Shown piece after piece: positions 44,801 to 55,494 of a stretch of 64,000 nucleotides of DNA. Within the stretch, counting starts at the first letter, position 1; every line of letters starts with the position of its first letter. The DNA is taken from positions 2,193,436 to 2,257,435 of the forward strand of contig OX459100.1 in NCBI GenBank assembly GCA_949775045.1. The letters run 5' to 3'. The DNA comes from Metridium senile. Lineage: Eukaryota > Cnidaria > Anthozoa > Actiniaria > Metridiidae. The position numbers and the translations under genes are program-made. The notes beneath the pieces are model-generated. The model was given only the letters and a program-made list of their open reading frames with translations. It was not told the origin of the DNA and did no database searches.

Positions 44801-47800
44801 TCAATGAGAATTTTACAAAGAAATCATGTCTGTGACAAGTTCTGTAAATTTCGTACAGATTTGTCTTGATTTGCATATGTTTCTCCGCCAGATTTACTTC
44901 TATTTATTTGACAATTTTAGTAAAATATGAAAGAGCTATGTAAGTACTGTACAATGTTTGCGTCAGATCTGTATGTGATGTTTACAACACGGACACAAAT
45001 GATGTAAATGACTTAAAACACATCTGGTTAGCTCTTTCATATTTTACCAAAATGTTCAAGATTAAAATCAATTTTGCCGTGAAATTACAAGTTCAAACTT
45101 ATGCAAATCAGGATATACAACACTTGTGTTGTACGTAGTGTTTACAACGTGAGCGGCCGTGTTGTATCGGCAGATACAATCACAAGCCAAAGGCACGCGA
45201 TTGTATCGCCGATACAACACGGACGCAAATGTTGTAAACTACTTAAAAAATGTCTAGGTTAGCTCTTTCACATTTTACCAAAATTTTCAAGATTAAAATC
45301 AGTTTTCCGTGAAATTACAAGTTCAAACTTATGCAAATCAGGATATACAACACTAGTGTTGTATCAGATTTACAACACTCGTCATGGTCATGATTTCTTT
45401 TGAAAATGTCTCATTAATTATTCATGAATTTTTTAAGAGATATACAACAGCTCTTCTTCAACTTGCTGTTGTATATCCCATACAGATTATACAGATATCC
45501 TATTGGATGCTCACATTGTATATATTACATAGATACTGTATTACCTCTATCATCATATATTCCAGGAGATTTCTTCTCAAAAGCAACCCATGTCAACTTG
45601 TCAAACTTGTCTTGTAATGATGGTGCTGTTGTCAGGTAGCGAAGTGGAGATCTGTTGAAATATTTGTTTATATTATGATCATATCTAACTTGTAGGAGAT
45701 CAACCTCTCATTTTTTCAAGCCAAAACAGTAATATTTACCATTAACTATTATTGGCTAGTAGTATTTTACATCTATTGACTGGGACCGCTGAACAACATA
45801 ATATTGTTACCAGCCAAGACCTGTTGCCAGGTAAACACTGAAGCTTGTTTACTTTCACATGACTGTAATCCCCCAATCATAGTACCATAATTACAAAAAA
45901 ATAACAGATGGTATATAACTACAGCAGATGTTAAATTAGCCCTAAGATCGATCAATCGATCAAGTAGTTCAGCACTTATATAATTTGACATTACAAATTT
46001 GGCTGGCCGTGGATATGTTGTGTTGATCCGCTTGTTGAATTCAGCTTGGTTAAACATGGTCTTTTGTAGCTGTTCAGTTTCAATATCTGAAATTTGGTGG
46101 GTGATGTACTTTAGGTGAAATTTGTCCGCTAGGTCGATAATGGAGCCAAAGCCGCAGATGCACCGAATTTCGAGGTTCAGGAACTTGTAGGACCAGTCCC
46201 ATTTTAAGGAACAGGAGGTGGTGGGGGGAAGGGGGGCTTGGAAATTTTTTCCATGCAGGATATTTTTTTCCTTTGAGGCTGCACAGGATTTGTTTTTCAG
46301 CTTGCACGATATTTTTATCAGCCAGGTTGTTTTTGTTGTTATGTGGGACAATTTTTGTGGGTATCCTGCAACCCCCCCCCCCCCCCCCCCGTCAATTGTC
46401 CCCTTCACATTATCAGCATGTCCCACAAGGTGTTAGAAGTAACTATCATTGCAAGCTCAACAATCGTCTGGCTTCAAACTGTGAAGGGGACTATTATTTA
46501 ATTGTTCGTTCCTAAGTTCAATTCTAATACTTACCCTTTGATCTGTGAATCTACTCGGTCTGTAGCACTGACACTTGACAACATGATTACACTTGGAAAA
46601 CCACACAGTTTGATCCATTCTATTAGCTTTTTACAGTATGATGATTGATAACCCTACACAAACATGATATACAATTATTTAGAGTTTAGAAATAATGTAT
46701 TATCATATAACCATATTTTCCCACCTGCGCGTCCCTAATAAAAATTATGCAGACAAGTCATATGATGGGGGCTGTACATATTTTGTTAAGCGGGCTGTAA
46801 AAAGCTGTCTGGCCTGCTCAAAAAGGTTTACGGACCTGCTTGCGGAAAAAAAAATGAAAGGGTCATATGATAAAATGCTTATTAACTGTGCTTGTTCCCA
46901 TTAAGTCTCTTAATACATGTGTGGACTTTATATGGGTTACCTTGGCAACTGGTGATCTCGTTTGCACAATGACAAGTTTGTGTTTCTCACATATATAAAC
47001 TGAAAATAATAAAAAAGATTTATTATATATTTATTTCTGCCATATTACAAGGTCTATATACATCTATTACATAACATTTAACACTTATGTACTGGGACCG
47101 AGGGAAACAGTGTGTTTTGTGGTTCCGAGATGTTTGATACATTGGTCACTGAAACATAGCATTTTCTCAAGGTCCCAGTCAATAAGTGCCTTGTTATATG
47201 TCAATCGTTAAAAGAACAGCAAGAATGTAGCTATTAACAAATATTTAATTATTGATATACACCTAATTGCAAGAACGTTGTCCTGGCATTTGTAATTTAG
47301 TGGGAAGGGAATCAATAAAAAGACAAAAGAAGATCACTCAAGCTGTACTCTTTCTTTAGTTATTCCTGATAATCCTTTGTTACTAAATTACTTATAATGT
47401 TTTTTTTTCATATGACAACATTCTTGCAAGTAGGTGTATGTTTAGCCTTGTAAAATGAAGTCTTAGTATTAGGCTTGGATTACCTTCAGTACTAAGGTTT
47501 AGGTTCCCACATTGTTTACCCAGTGAAGCAAAAGCATCATTACCAACAACTGGTAAAATACTAGCGTCATATAGATATCCAATCAACTTGGATGATAACG
47601 ATGAGATTATCAAGTCAGTAGCAAGCTGTCCAACATTGCCGATAGATACTGCAGGCTAACAATAAACAAAGGAATGGGTTAAAACCAGTTATTATATTAG
47701 GTTAAATTTGATCACAGGTAAGCCCAAGCTATGCATTTGTATGTTTTTTAGCAATTGATATGCAAAGAAGGACGATGGGGAACAACATAAATCACTCAAT

Positions 47801-49152
47801 ATTGAAGGAAATGACCTGAAACTTCACAGGAATGTCAAGAAAAACACAACACACAGGTAGATATGTTTATTTTTATTGCATTTTAAATATTTCATCATAT
47901 TGCTAAAGAACATACAAATGCATAGCTTGGGCTACCTGTGATTTGATGTAAGTGATGACATTGATGATGGTGATATTAAAAAACATTTGAACACTTTGCA
48001 TCTGATGTATTTTTATGATGCATGACGTTGATGATGATGATAATGATGATGATGATCTAAAAACATCAGGGGCGGATATCAGGATTTTTTTAAGGGGGGG
48101 GGGGGGGGAGGGTGGACAATTTTTTCAATGAACCAAGGTCATTATGCTTTATGTAAATAACAAAATTTTTAATTATTTGATTTAAAATCAGTTTATTTTT
48201 TAAACTTTTAGGGATCAAAATGGGGGGTGGAAATCCACCCCCCCTGTATCCGCCCCTGAACATTGGAACACTTCGTATCTGATGTATTATGATGATTCAT
48301 GACATTGATGATGATGATGATGATGGTGATGGTGATGGTGATTTTAAAAACATTTGTACACTACGTATCTGATGTATTATGAGGATTCATGATATTGATG
48401 ATGATGATGATAATGATGATGATGGTGATGTTAAAAAACATTGGAACACTTTGTATCTGATGTATTATGATGATTCATGACATTGATGATGATGATGATG
48501 ATGGTGATGGTGATGGTGATTTTAAAAACATTTGTACACTACGTATCTGATGTATTATGAGGATTCATGATATTGATGATGATGATGATAATGATGATGA
48601 TGGTGATGTTAAAAAACATTGGAACACTTCGTATCTGATGTATTATGATGATGCATGATGTTAATGATGGGGATAATGGCCTAGCCTCCGATGCATTCGC
48701 AACAAAATTGCTAGTGTAAAAGGGCCTTTAGAATCACATGATAATTAATACATGATCATCCTTAATTTCAACAGCAAGCATGCAGATCGATGATGATGAT
48801 GGAATTTTTCATAGCCAAGAAAAATAGAAAATCTTCCTTTTAATGCAAAGGAAAATAAAGCTTTAAAAATAAACGTTTCTAAAAAATAAACGTTTTCTAA
48901 AAAAATACACGTTTTCTAAAAAATACACGTTTTCTGACAGTGTGTATAAACTTCTTCAAAATTAAGCTTAGTCATACTTTGAAAAATGCATCTAGAAAAT
49001 TTATGATCTCAAGCCTGGTCCACAATCATTATCTACTACTACTAAACGTCAACTTTTACCTCTATCTAAGCAATCCTATAGTTGATACTCACCAATATTA
49101 ATGTATAATCGGAAAGTTTTAAATTTTCACCGTCTTTCACTGGAACAAACAT
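41871..49152 (-). CDS. Proteasome assembly chaperone 2 (PSMG2/PAC2)
   Basis: Partners PSMG1 to assemble the proteasome alpha-subunit ring in cytosol and nucleus. Minus-strand exons: 49152-49093, 47655-47484, 46999-46941, 46653-46535, 45651-45545, 43232-43169, 42929-42806, 42236-42209, 41941-41871. Phases join throughout: 804 nt, 267 residues (human has 264). The start MFVP, 'PAVSIGNVGQLATDLIISSL', 'SPLRYLTTAPSLQDK', 'MPGAGITKRFYDAC', 'SEGENIADGVQLFLYLNQWL' and the end 'DFKIPASWSLMFGSPIAHEL' all match remembered PSMG2. The 28-bp exon 8 is a micro-exon required for phase; it adds residues before the conserved last exon. Every donor and acceptor is GT..AG. Minus-strand AATAAA lies at 41793-41788. 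Head-to-head with ZFAND1 and tail-to-tail with ZCCHC14. Introns are full of MITEs and satellites. Confidence 0.95.
42380..42521. mobile_element. Mariner-like MITE with perfect 26-bp inverted ends
   Basis: GAGCGGTTTTCGTATGACTG plus 'tgaaa' at the left is exactly complementary to the right end. TA dinucleotides at 42380-42381 and 42520-42521 look like the Tc1/mariner target duplication. It lies in PSMG2 intron 7, between exon 7 and the micro-exon. Confidence 0.75.
43528..43609 (-). mobile_element. tRNA-derived SINE head
   Basis: On the minus strand 'tgggtagcataatgg' (43599-43585) resembles an A box and 'ggttcgaatcc' (43550-43540) a B box, about 35 bp apart as in a tRNA. The acceptor-stem ends do not pair, so it is a SINE head or tRNA pseudogene rather than a working tRNA. 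Confidence 0.5.
43835..44314. mobile_element. MITE with AAGCGGCGTTTACACGAGCA ends
   Basis: AAGCGGCGTTTACACGAGCA at the left and its complement at the right (ending 44314). The interior repeats 'ccttgacaa', 'ttttccttgtcaagg' and 'ctacacgagcaa' many times, giving internal hairpins. A second related gene-free duplication ('agagtttggtaagcctattg') flanks it on both sides. In PSMG2 intron 5. Confidence 0.7.
44570..44645. repeat. 35-bp-arm hairpin
   Basis: 'ggccggccagcaatattaga' with 'tatattgcagtcagct' pairs with 'agctgactgcaatatatcta' with 'atattgctgccggcc'; the loop is about 15 bp. Confidence 0.65.
44690..45438. repeat. 304-bp dispersed repeat, copy 2, with older partial copies
   Basis: Copy 2 is 45135-45438 and matches 27049-27352 over its whole length. 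The preceding stretch has a partial copy at about 44976-45134 and an inverted copy around 44750-44960 ('gaatttacaaagaaatcatg' region). Confidence 0.7.
45773..46426 (-). other. Unexplained 217-residue open frame in PSMG2 intron 4
   Basis: A long minus-strand frame lies between PSMG2 exons 4 and 5, on the same strand. It begins in a Gly run from a poly-C tract (about 46374-46390) and has no family resemblance I can see. Plus-strand words such as 'gcaggatatttttttc' and 'gcacgatatttttatc' repeat within it, so it is probably a repeat that happens to be open. Keeping it would break the PSMG2 protein. Confidence 0.25.
47070..47200. mobile_element. Small MITE with ACTTAT..ATAAGT ends
   Basis: 'aacacttatgtactgggacc' and 'ggtcccagtcaataagtg' are inverted ends. 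It is similar at its termini to the element at 50561-50699. PSMG2 intron 2. Confidence 0.55.
47950..48670. repeat. Satellite of GAT-rich composite units
   Basis: Units of about 170-180 bp alternate 'ggaacacttcgtatctgatg', 'tattatgatgattcatgaca' and (GATGAT)n with 'gtacactacgtatctgatgt'. About four composite copies, one interrupted at 48067-48258. In PSMG2 intron 1. Confidence 0.8.
48062..48263. mobile_element. CAGGGGCGGAT element with 5-bp TSD inside the satellite
   Basis: Element 48067-48258 starts CAGGGGCGGATATCAGGA and ends GTATCCGCCCCTG. AACAT flanks it at 48062-48066 and 48259-48263; neighbouring satellite units read 'aaaaaacattggaacac' with AACAT once. A related end ('ggggcggatccaggggg') is at about 52423 and in the duplicate. 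Probably hAT-type. Confidence 0.7.
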
Positions 49153-49225
49153 GGCTGCAATGATCAGCGGTCTACCTCATTAGTAAGGTTGGTACTTCAT
49201 GTGAGAGATTGAGATAGTGACCAAA
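49153..49225. promoter_or_regulatory. 73-bp divergent promoter between PSMG2 and ZFAND1
   Basis: The PSMG2 start (49152, minus) and the ZFAND1 start (49226, plus) are only 73 bp apart, so both 5' UTRs and the core promoter must share this gap. There is no TATA box; the plus strand has 'ccaaaATGGCGG' at the ZFAND1 start and the minus strand 'gcagccATG' at PSMG2. Confidence 0.8.
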
Positions 49226-52200
49226 ATGGCGGAACTACCAGATCTTGGCGAGCATTGTCAGGTTGAAAGTTGTCAACAAATTGGTAAAACACTATTTATT
49301 GCTTATTCTTTTGTTATTTTAAAGGTTTATTTCATTTATTTACTAAACAATGACATTCAGGGATGCACTGTTATATGCGATATAAGCCTTTAAAACGAGC
49401 TTTTCTATGGGCACTCGTTCCAACTTTCAAATAATTTGTAAAAAAATATTTAATTGTAAAGCTTTGCTAAAACAATATTACCATACGCCTCAATGCTCAG
49501 TAGTATTATTAGTAAATTTTGTTGGTTTTCATCATAAATTGCGTTGCTATATAATTTTTTTTATTGAAAATTGTTTATCCTGTAAAGCACAGGAAGCCCA
49601 ATTAACTATCAAGCGAAAATTCCATTCATTTGATTGATTGATTAATTGATTGATTGATCCATTTTTTCTTTTATTCGTTAATTCATTCAGGCAGACAGTT
49701 GGGCAGTCATTTATATTTGAATGTTAACTTATTTATTCAATTTCTTTGTTTGTTCATCCATACAGACATTTATTCAATTTCATTTATTTTATCACTCACT
49801 CACTCATTCATCCATTTATTAATTAATTCATCCATTCATTCATCCATTAACTGACTTACTAACCTATCCATCCATCCATTTATTCATTCATTCTTTCTTT
49901 CACAAGGAATGTTTTCAGTTATTGCTTTTTTATCAGGAAAATGTTTGTTACTAATTAAGGTTTAAACATTGTATATCAATAATTTTGTATTTTTCAGATT
50001 TTTTGCCTTTCACTTGTAACAATTGCAGTAAGATATTTTGGTAAGATCATTTCAAATCCTTTAAAAAACATTTTTAGAAATTTTTGCTATGATGTTAATT
50101 AAACTAAAAATGTTTTAATTTTAGCAAAATCCATAGTTCTAGAGGGTCTCATGGCTGTGAAGAACCCACCAAACAGGTGCTAGTTATTCTATTCATATAG
50201 ACCTTTGATATTCTTAGGAGGGCCATTATGTAGACTACTAATAACTGATATAAAATGTATTATATCATGGGTGCATGAGCATAGTGGTTTGCCTCGCGCA
50301 TCTCACAACTGTGATCTAGGTTCAAGTCCAGGCTCGGGCATGATTATTATGAGTGAGTTGAGTTTGTTTGATGTGTTCTTCTCTCCTATGCCACAAGGTT
50401 TTTTCTTCGACCCATATTTTGCCCGGCGCACGCTCTTAAGAAAACCTTCAGAAAAAGTCACGTGATGGGGTCCGTACAGCTTTTTTCACTACTGACCCGC
50501 TTCTCGAAATCACAACAAAAATGGTGCGCACTGGGCAAAATACGAATCATATGATAAAAAACTTATTGACTGAGTTAGGTCGGGCCGTACGGGAAAATAT
50601 TTGGCTCTTGGTTATTTGTACAGACGCTGAGCTCGTTCCGTACGTCATAACCGCGAGCCAAATATTTTCCTGTACGGCCCTCCCACTCAGTCAATAAGTA
50701 CTAAATATTTTCTATAATTATTTTCAAATGTGCATGATTTCAGGTCAATCTATCTTCCAACAGCAAATTCCATTTTGACTGTTCCTATGAGGGATGCAGC
50801 AAAAGAGAATTAATAGATGTTAGATGTGAACACTGTGAAAAACAATTCTGTATGGGGTAAAGCTAACCTTAGATTCAATTAAGATGACAATTACATTGAC
50901 TGCAAATTATGGTGATGATGATGACTGTCACATTATGGTGATGATGATGACTCACAATTAATATGTAGATGATGATGATGCCTGTCACAACGATGACTGT
51001 CACAATGAAGATGATGACTGTCACAATGATGATGACTGTCACAATATGGTGATGATGATGACTGTCACAATGAAGATGATAACTCACAATTAATATGTAG
51101 ATGATGATGCCTGATCACAACGATGACTGTCACAATGAAGATGATGACTGTCACAATGATGATGATGACTGTCACAATGATGATAACTGTCACAATGATG
51201 ATGATAACTGTCACAATGATGGTGATGACTGTCACAATGATGATGACTGTACAATTTATGATGTTGATGAATGATGATAAAGAGAATGTTTGTTACAATG
51301 TCAAAATCATGTTTCACCACTTGGCGACCCCTATTGATCTTAATTGTCTTGTTTTCAATAGACACAGACACCAAATTGACCATGAATGTCCATCATTACC
51401 TGTCAAACCTGTAGAACTGACAGCTGAAGAAAGACTTAAAGCTATTACAGGTAGCAGCGCATTTGAAAATAGTCTGCAACAATCATATGCAAAATCCTTG
51501 TACTATTGGCCCGAACACTCCCAATAGAATAAAGGAAAGAATTAATGTTACTGTTAATACAGCCAAAATCATTGCATTACAACCTGTATTTCTTGTAAAG
51601 GTTTTGTCTCTTCTGGTCTGTGTATCATCCTTTGAGGCAGAACTTATATAAACTTGTCTAGTAATTGGTTGACTTGATATAAGCTCTACCACCAAACTGA
51701 TTGATGTATCAGAAAATAATCAAATTCACAATTTACAAGTCATGATGCATCGATTTTGGCAGCTTATAAATGTTTTAAAAATGGCAATCTATTTTGCGCT
51801 CAATTGATGACTTTATATTTGTCTTATAGGAAGAGAAATGAGCACAGAGAAAAAGGGTTAGTATTGTATTTAGTATAGTGACAATGACACTAAAAAGAAA
51901 TAAAATTGATATTTTATTTGTATTATTATTAGTGTAAAGTAAAAAATAAAGAATAGTATTTTACGTCAGAAGTCCCTTCAGCCAAAGCTGATCTTCCAGA
52001 GAGCTGATGGTGCACTCATTTTACTTCCCGCTCTCCATCAGTGCTCTGTTTTATCGGTATTTAAAGCTACATGATAAGAAGAGAAGTTGAAACAGGGATG
52101 CCAGGTCACTGGGAATAGAACTCAGGACCTCTCCCACCGAAAGACACTCACTTACCAACTGTGCCATCCTTGCTTAGTGTAGCGAGGCTTATTTTCTTGA

Positions 52201-54481
52201 TTTATATTGCTAAAGGCAGAAGTGGTGTAAAGAATGAAGCAAGGCAGCTTAAAGTAGCATTAATGAAGATGAAAATGAATGCTGTTGGAGATAATAGCAT
52301 CCCTCAGGTAAGAGGAATGATACACTGACTTATATTGTGGAATTGATAATAAGTACTGGTACATTTATTCTTGACAAACATTTTTCAATTTTTTTTCTTC
52401 ATTTTTCAATATACCAATTAGGGGCGGATCCAGGGGGTGCTCTTAGAGGCACCGGACACCCCCTTAGCTCCGTTATTACCCCTTTTTTATTTAAAACATT
52501 TAGGGACCGGACACCCCCTAAAGCGGTGGTCAAATGGCTATGATAGTTGATAATAGTTGAAGGCATCTCAACTATCATCTACTATCATTCACACGGCCAA
52601 ACGGCAAAAACTATCATGTGAAATTTGAACATGTTCAAACTCTATGATAGTCCATGATAGTCGATGATAGTGCATGATAGTTGGTGGTCAAATGCACATG
52701 ATAGTTGGAACTATCATCAACTATCATCAACTATAATTGTCATTTGACCGGGGCTTAACACCTTAAGTAACCCTAACTTCTGGATCTGGATTGGCGCTGC
52801 CAATCATTTTATTCCACGGTGGCCAAAAAGACACCTGAAATTGACAAGGTTTGACTAACTTTTCCACTTCAACCTCAAAATTCTTGAAACTTCGCCAAAA
52901 TACACAGGTCAATGTTCTTAACAACTTGTTCTTTTTATTTTTTCTGATTTTTATTTTTTTGGCGGGAAAATGACGTCATAAGTTTGGCGCCAAAATTTCA
53001 AGTTTGTTCTATGACCAAAATGACCACATCATTCGAAAGATCTTTATGAAAGGATTTACAAAGTGAAGAGAACAAATAATTTGAGCTATAAAATCAAAAG
53101 ATATGAATTTTTAAATACTTCGATTTCGGCCATTTTCTTCTATTTTTAGTAACAAAATGGCCGAAATACAAGTTTTCAAAAATTCATATCTTTTGATTTT
53201 ATTGTGCAAAATATGACTTTTATTTTAATTTTAGATCCTTTCATAAAGATCTTTCGAATGATGTGGTCATTTTGGTCGTAGAATAAACTTGAAATTTTGG
53301 CGCCAAGCTTATGACGTCATTTTCCCGCCAAAAAAATAAAAATCAGAAAAAATAAAAAGAACAAGTTGTAAAGAACATTGACCTGTGTATTTTGGTGAAG
53401 TTTCAAGAATTTTGAGGTTGAAATAGAAAAGTTAGTCAAACCTTGTCGATTTCAGGTGTCTTTTTGGCCACCGTGTTCAGACATCCATTATTTTGTCATC
53501 TGTCTATTTGTTTATTAATAGGTTAATTCAACCAATGCATTTATAATTTTGCACATTCATCCACTCAGTCATTTGGTCAAGGTTTATTTTAGTTATCAAC
53601 TTATTCATGTCCTTCAATCATGTTTATTTGAAATCTTATATTTTTGTAGAATGAAAGAATCTACTTCAATATCCAGCTTCCACAAGGACACAAAGACAAG
53701 GCAATGTTCTTCTCCAAGGTATTGACATTAATTTTACAGCAATAACGGATTGACGGACCAGAAACAAAATTGAAATTTACAATTTACTTGTCGCAATGCA
53801 ACGATTATCACCATAATTGTTAATTATTTAGCATCCAGTATTTTCTTATTCATAAAATAATGTGATTCTAATTTAAACAAATAAGTATGACATGTGAACA
53901 AAGATGTTATGGGCCAGATTGGAAAAAAGCTCTGCTTTATTTGTTACCCAATAAAGATTTAATATTATTATTATTTACCCCTAGGGATGGACAGCTGGTA
54001 AGGTGATTGATAAGATTAGTACAACAGTTGGTTTATCAAATCAAAATAACGTCACATCAATAAAGGTATGGTTTGTTTTGGTAGCCTTGGTTGAAGTAGG
54101 CACACTGTAATACTTCGCTATTCTATTTGCACTGGCTAAGCCTTGAATTATTATAAAAAAAATTCAAGGCAAGCACTAGGAAATACTACCTCTAAACAAT
54201 AGAAAATATTATATTTAAATTACCTCTGAATTGAGATGCACCTTTTGTCAAATTGTACAGCGTTGCTAGATAACATGAAACCGGAGTAATATCATAATAA
54301 TTGTTATAACAATATCATTATACCCTTGTTTCAGAAATTGAGACTCTTTGAGTGCAAGACTGGTCAAATATTACCAGTAGAACAAACGTTAGATCAACTA
54401 TTACACACAGAACATGTCAAGAATGGATGTGATGTCATACTAGAATATGTAGATGGTGATGTCATCAATTCTAAAACATGA
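49226..54481 (+). CDS. AN1-type zinc finger protein 1 (ZFAND1), complete copy
   Basis: ZFAND1 links p97/VCP and the 26S proteasome to arsenite-induced stress granules in human cells. Ten exons: 49226-49283, 49998-50040, 50125-50176, 50744-50856, 51362-51450, 51830-51856, 52216-52307, 53650-53718, 53985-54065, 54335-54481. All phases join: 771 nt, 256 residues (human 268). Two AN1 fingers: 'CQVESC', 'CNNCSKIFCKIH' and 'HGC' in the first; 'FDCSYEGC', 'CEHCEKQFCMGHRHQIDHEC' in the second. Then a ubiquitin-like C-terminal part: 'RQLKVALMKMKMNAVGDNSI', 'RIYFNIQLPQG', 'KLRLFECKTGQILPVEQTLD', 'GCDVILEYVDGD'. The start MAELPDLGEHCQVE matches human. Exon 6 is only 27 bp, with a GTTAGT donor. Exons 4-10 lie inside the 6.4-kb duplication. 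The last coding segment is repeated downstream at a 104-bp period. Confidence 0.95.
50271..50345 (+). mobile_element. tRNA-derived SINE head in ZFAND1 intron 3
   Basis: 'gagcatagtggtttgc' (A-box-like) and 'ggttcaagtcc' (50319-50329, B-box) are about 35 bp apart. No acceptor-stem pairing was seen. Confidence 0.5.
50561..50699. mobile_element. Palindromic MITE before ZFAND1 exon 4 (copy A)
   Basis: 'acttattgactgagttaggt' to 'gggaaaatatttggctc' pairs with 'gagccaaatattttcctgta' to 'cactcagtcaataagt'. It ends 44 bp before the exon 4 acceptor. Duplicated at 56994-57132. Confidence 0.75.
50890..51270. repeat. (GATGACTGTCACAAT)n minisatellite, ZFAND1 intron 4
   Basis: About twenty imperfect 12-18-bp units of GATGATGACTGTCACAAT. 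Met/Thr/Val frames on plus and His/Asp frames on minus are artefacts; the duplicate is at 57323-57703. Confidence 0.9.
52093..52175 (-). mobile_element. tRNA-derived SINE head in ZFAND1 intron 6 (copy A)
   Basis: On the minus strand 'ggcacagttggtaag' (A box) and 'gagttctattcc' (B box, about 52123-52112) are spaced as in a tRNA. Duplicated at 58526-58608. An A-rich tail was not identified. Confidence 0.55.
52523..52757. mobile_element. Element built of CTATCAT/ATGATAG words
   Basis: The ends 'aagcggtggtcaaatg' and 'catttgaccggggctt' are inverted. The interior holds around eighteen copies of 'atgatag' or 'ctatcat', giving many alternative hairpins. Duplicated at 58956-59190. Confidence 0.65.
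52814..53475. mobile_element. 660-bp foldback element with about 300-bp arms
   Basis: The left arm 'cacggtggccaaaaagacac' through 'ttggcgggaaaatgacgtca' and 'catcattcgaaagatcttta' to 'aaaatcaaaagatatgaatt' pairs with the right arm back to 'gtgtctttttggccaccgtg'. The loop is about 60 bp around 'ggccattttcttctattttt'. It includes TGACGTCA in each arm. In ZFAND1 intron 7; duplicated at 59247-59908. Confidence 0.85.
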
Positions 54482-54970
54482 CATCATAAATATGGTATCA
54501 ACTATTACACACAGAACATGTCAAGAATGGATGTTATGTCATACTAGAATATGTAGATGGTGATGTCATCAATTCTAAAACATGACATCATAAATATGGT
54601 ATCAACTATTACACACAGAACATGTCAAGAATGGATGTGATGTCATACTAGAATATGTAGATGGTGATGTCATCAATTCTAAAACATGACATCATAAATA
54701 TGGTATCAACTATTACACACAGAACATGTCAAGAATGGATGTGATGTCATACTAGAATATGTAGATGGTGATGTCATCAATTCTAAAACATGACATCATA
54801 AATATGGTATCAACTATTACACACAGAACATGTCAAGAATGGATGTGATGTCATACTAGAATATGTAGATGGTGATGTCATCAATTCTAAAACATGACAT
54901 CATAAATATGGTATCAACTATTACACACAGAACATGTCAAGAATGGATGTGATGTCATACTACAATCACT
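54395..54970 (+). repeat. 104-bp tandem repeat of the ZFAND1 terminal coding segment
   Basis: Unit starts ('caactattacacacag') fall at 54395, 54499, 54603, 54707, 54811 and 54915: five full units and one truncated at about 54970. The first unit is coding (last 29 codons and stop of exon 10 plus 17 bp of 3' UTR). The others repeat the same codons and stop with one base change (gtGat to gtTat in unit 2). Duplicated at 60828-61403. Confidence 0.92.
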
Positions 54971-55494
54971 GGTGATTATTTTTATTAAATGTCCCTCTTA
55001 TACATCAGTGATTATATACTTATCTAGTCTATAAATTAATATTTTTGTGCATGCAGCAAGCACTATATCTACATAATGTTACAACACTATCATGGTATTA
55101 CCATTGATTATGATTATAATATAATCATAAATTAATTATTAAGTTATATCTACTAGTGAGTAATTGGTATTGAATTGCAATAAATGTACATAATATATTT
55201 ATATTTAATTTGTGCTTGTCCTAATTGTAAATACTATTATTACTGGTATTAAATTGCAGTTGTCGACACTGCTATTTAAGTTAATATTATATATATTATT
55301 TTTTTAATAGCCTTTTTGTTGCCAGATTTTCCTTAAATGTTATCGTCAAAGCTTATCAATTGGACCTTATTTAATGATAACATACACACCATTGAGCCTA
55401 AACAATGATTCTTGCTTATTATTATTATTTCCATTTCCAATGATCCAGTTATAGAGGGGAACTCTAATTAGCTGCCCTTGGAAACAGAAATCAA
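54971..55494. other. Convergent 3' flank between ZFAND1 and SHCBP1-like (copy A)
   Basis: AT-rich with no exon. TTTATT words (minus AATAAA) at about 55374 and several plus-strand ATTAAA/AATAAA-like words could serve either gene's 3' end. Duplicated at 61404-61927. Confidence 0.4.

Noticed and set aside
51123..51527. 134-residue frame starting in the GATGACTGTCACAAT repeat
   Set aside because: Only its middle part (51362-51450) is real, being ZFAND1 exon 5; the rest is intron read-through.
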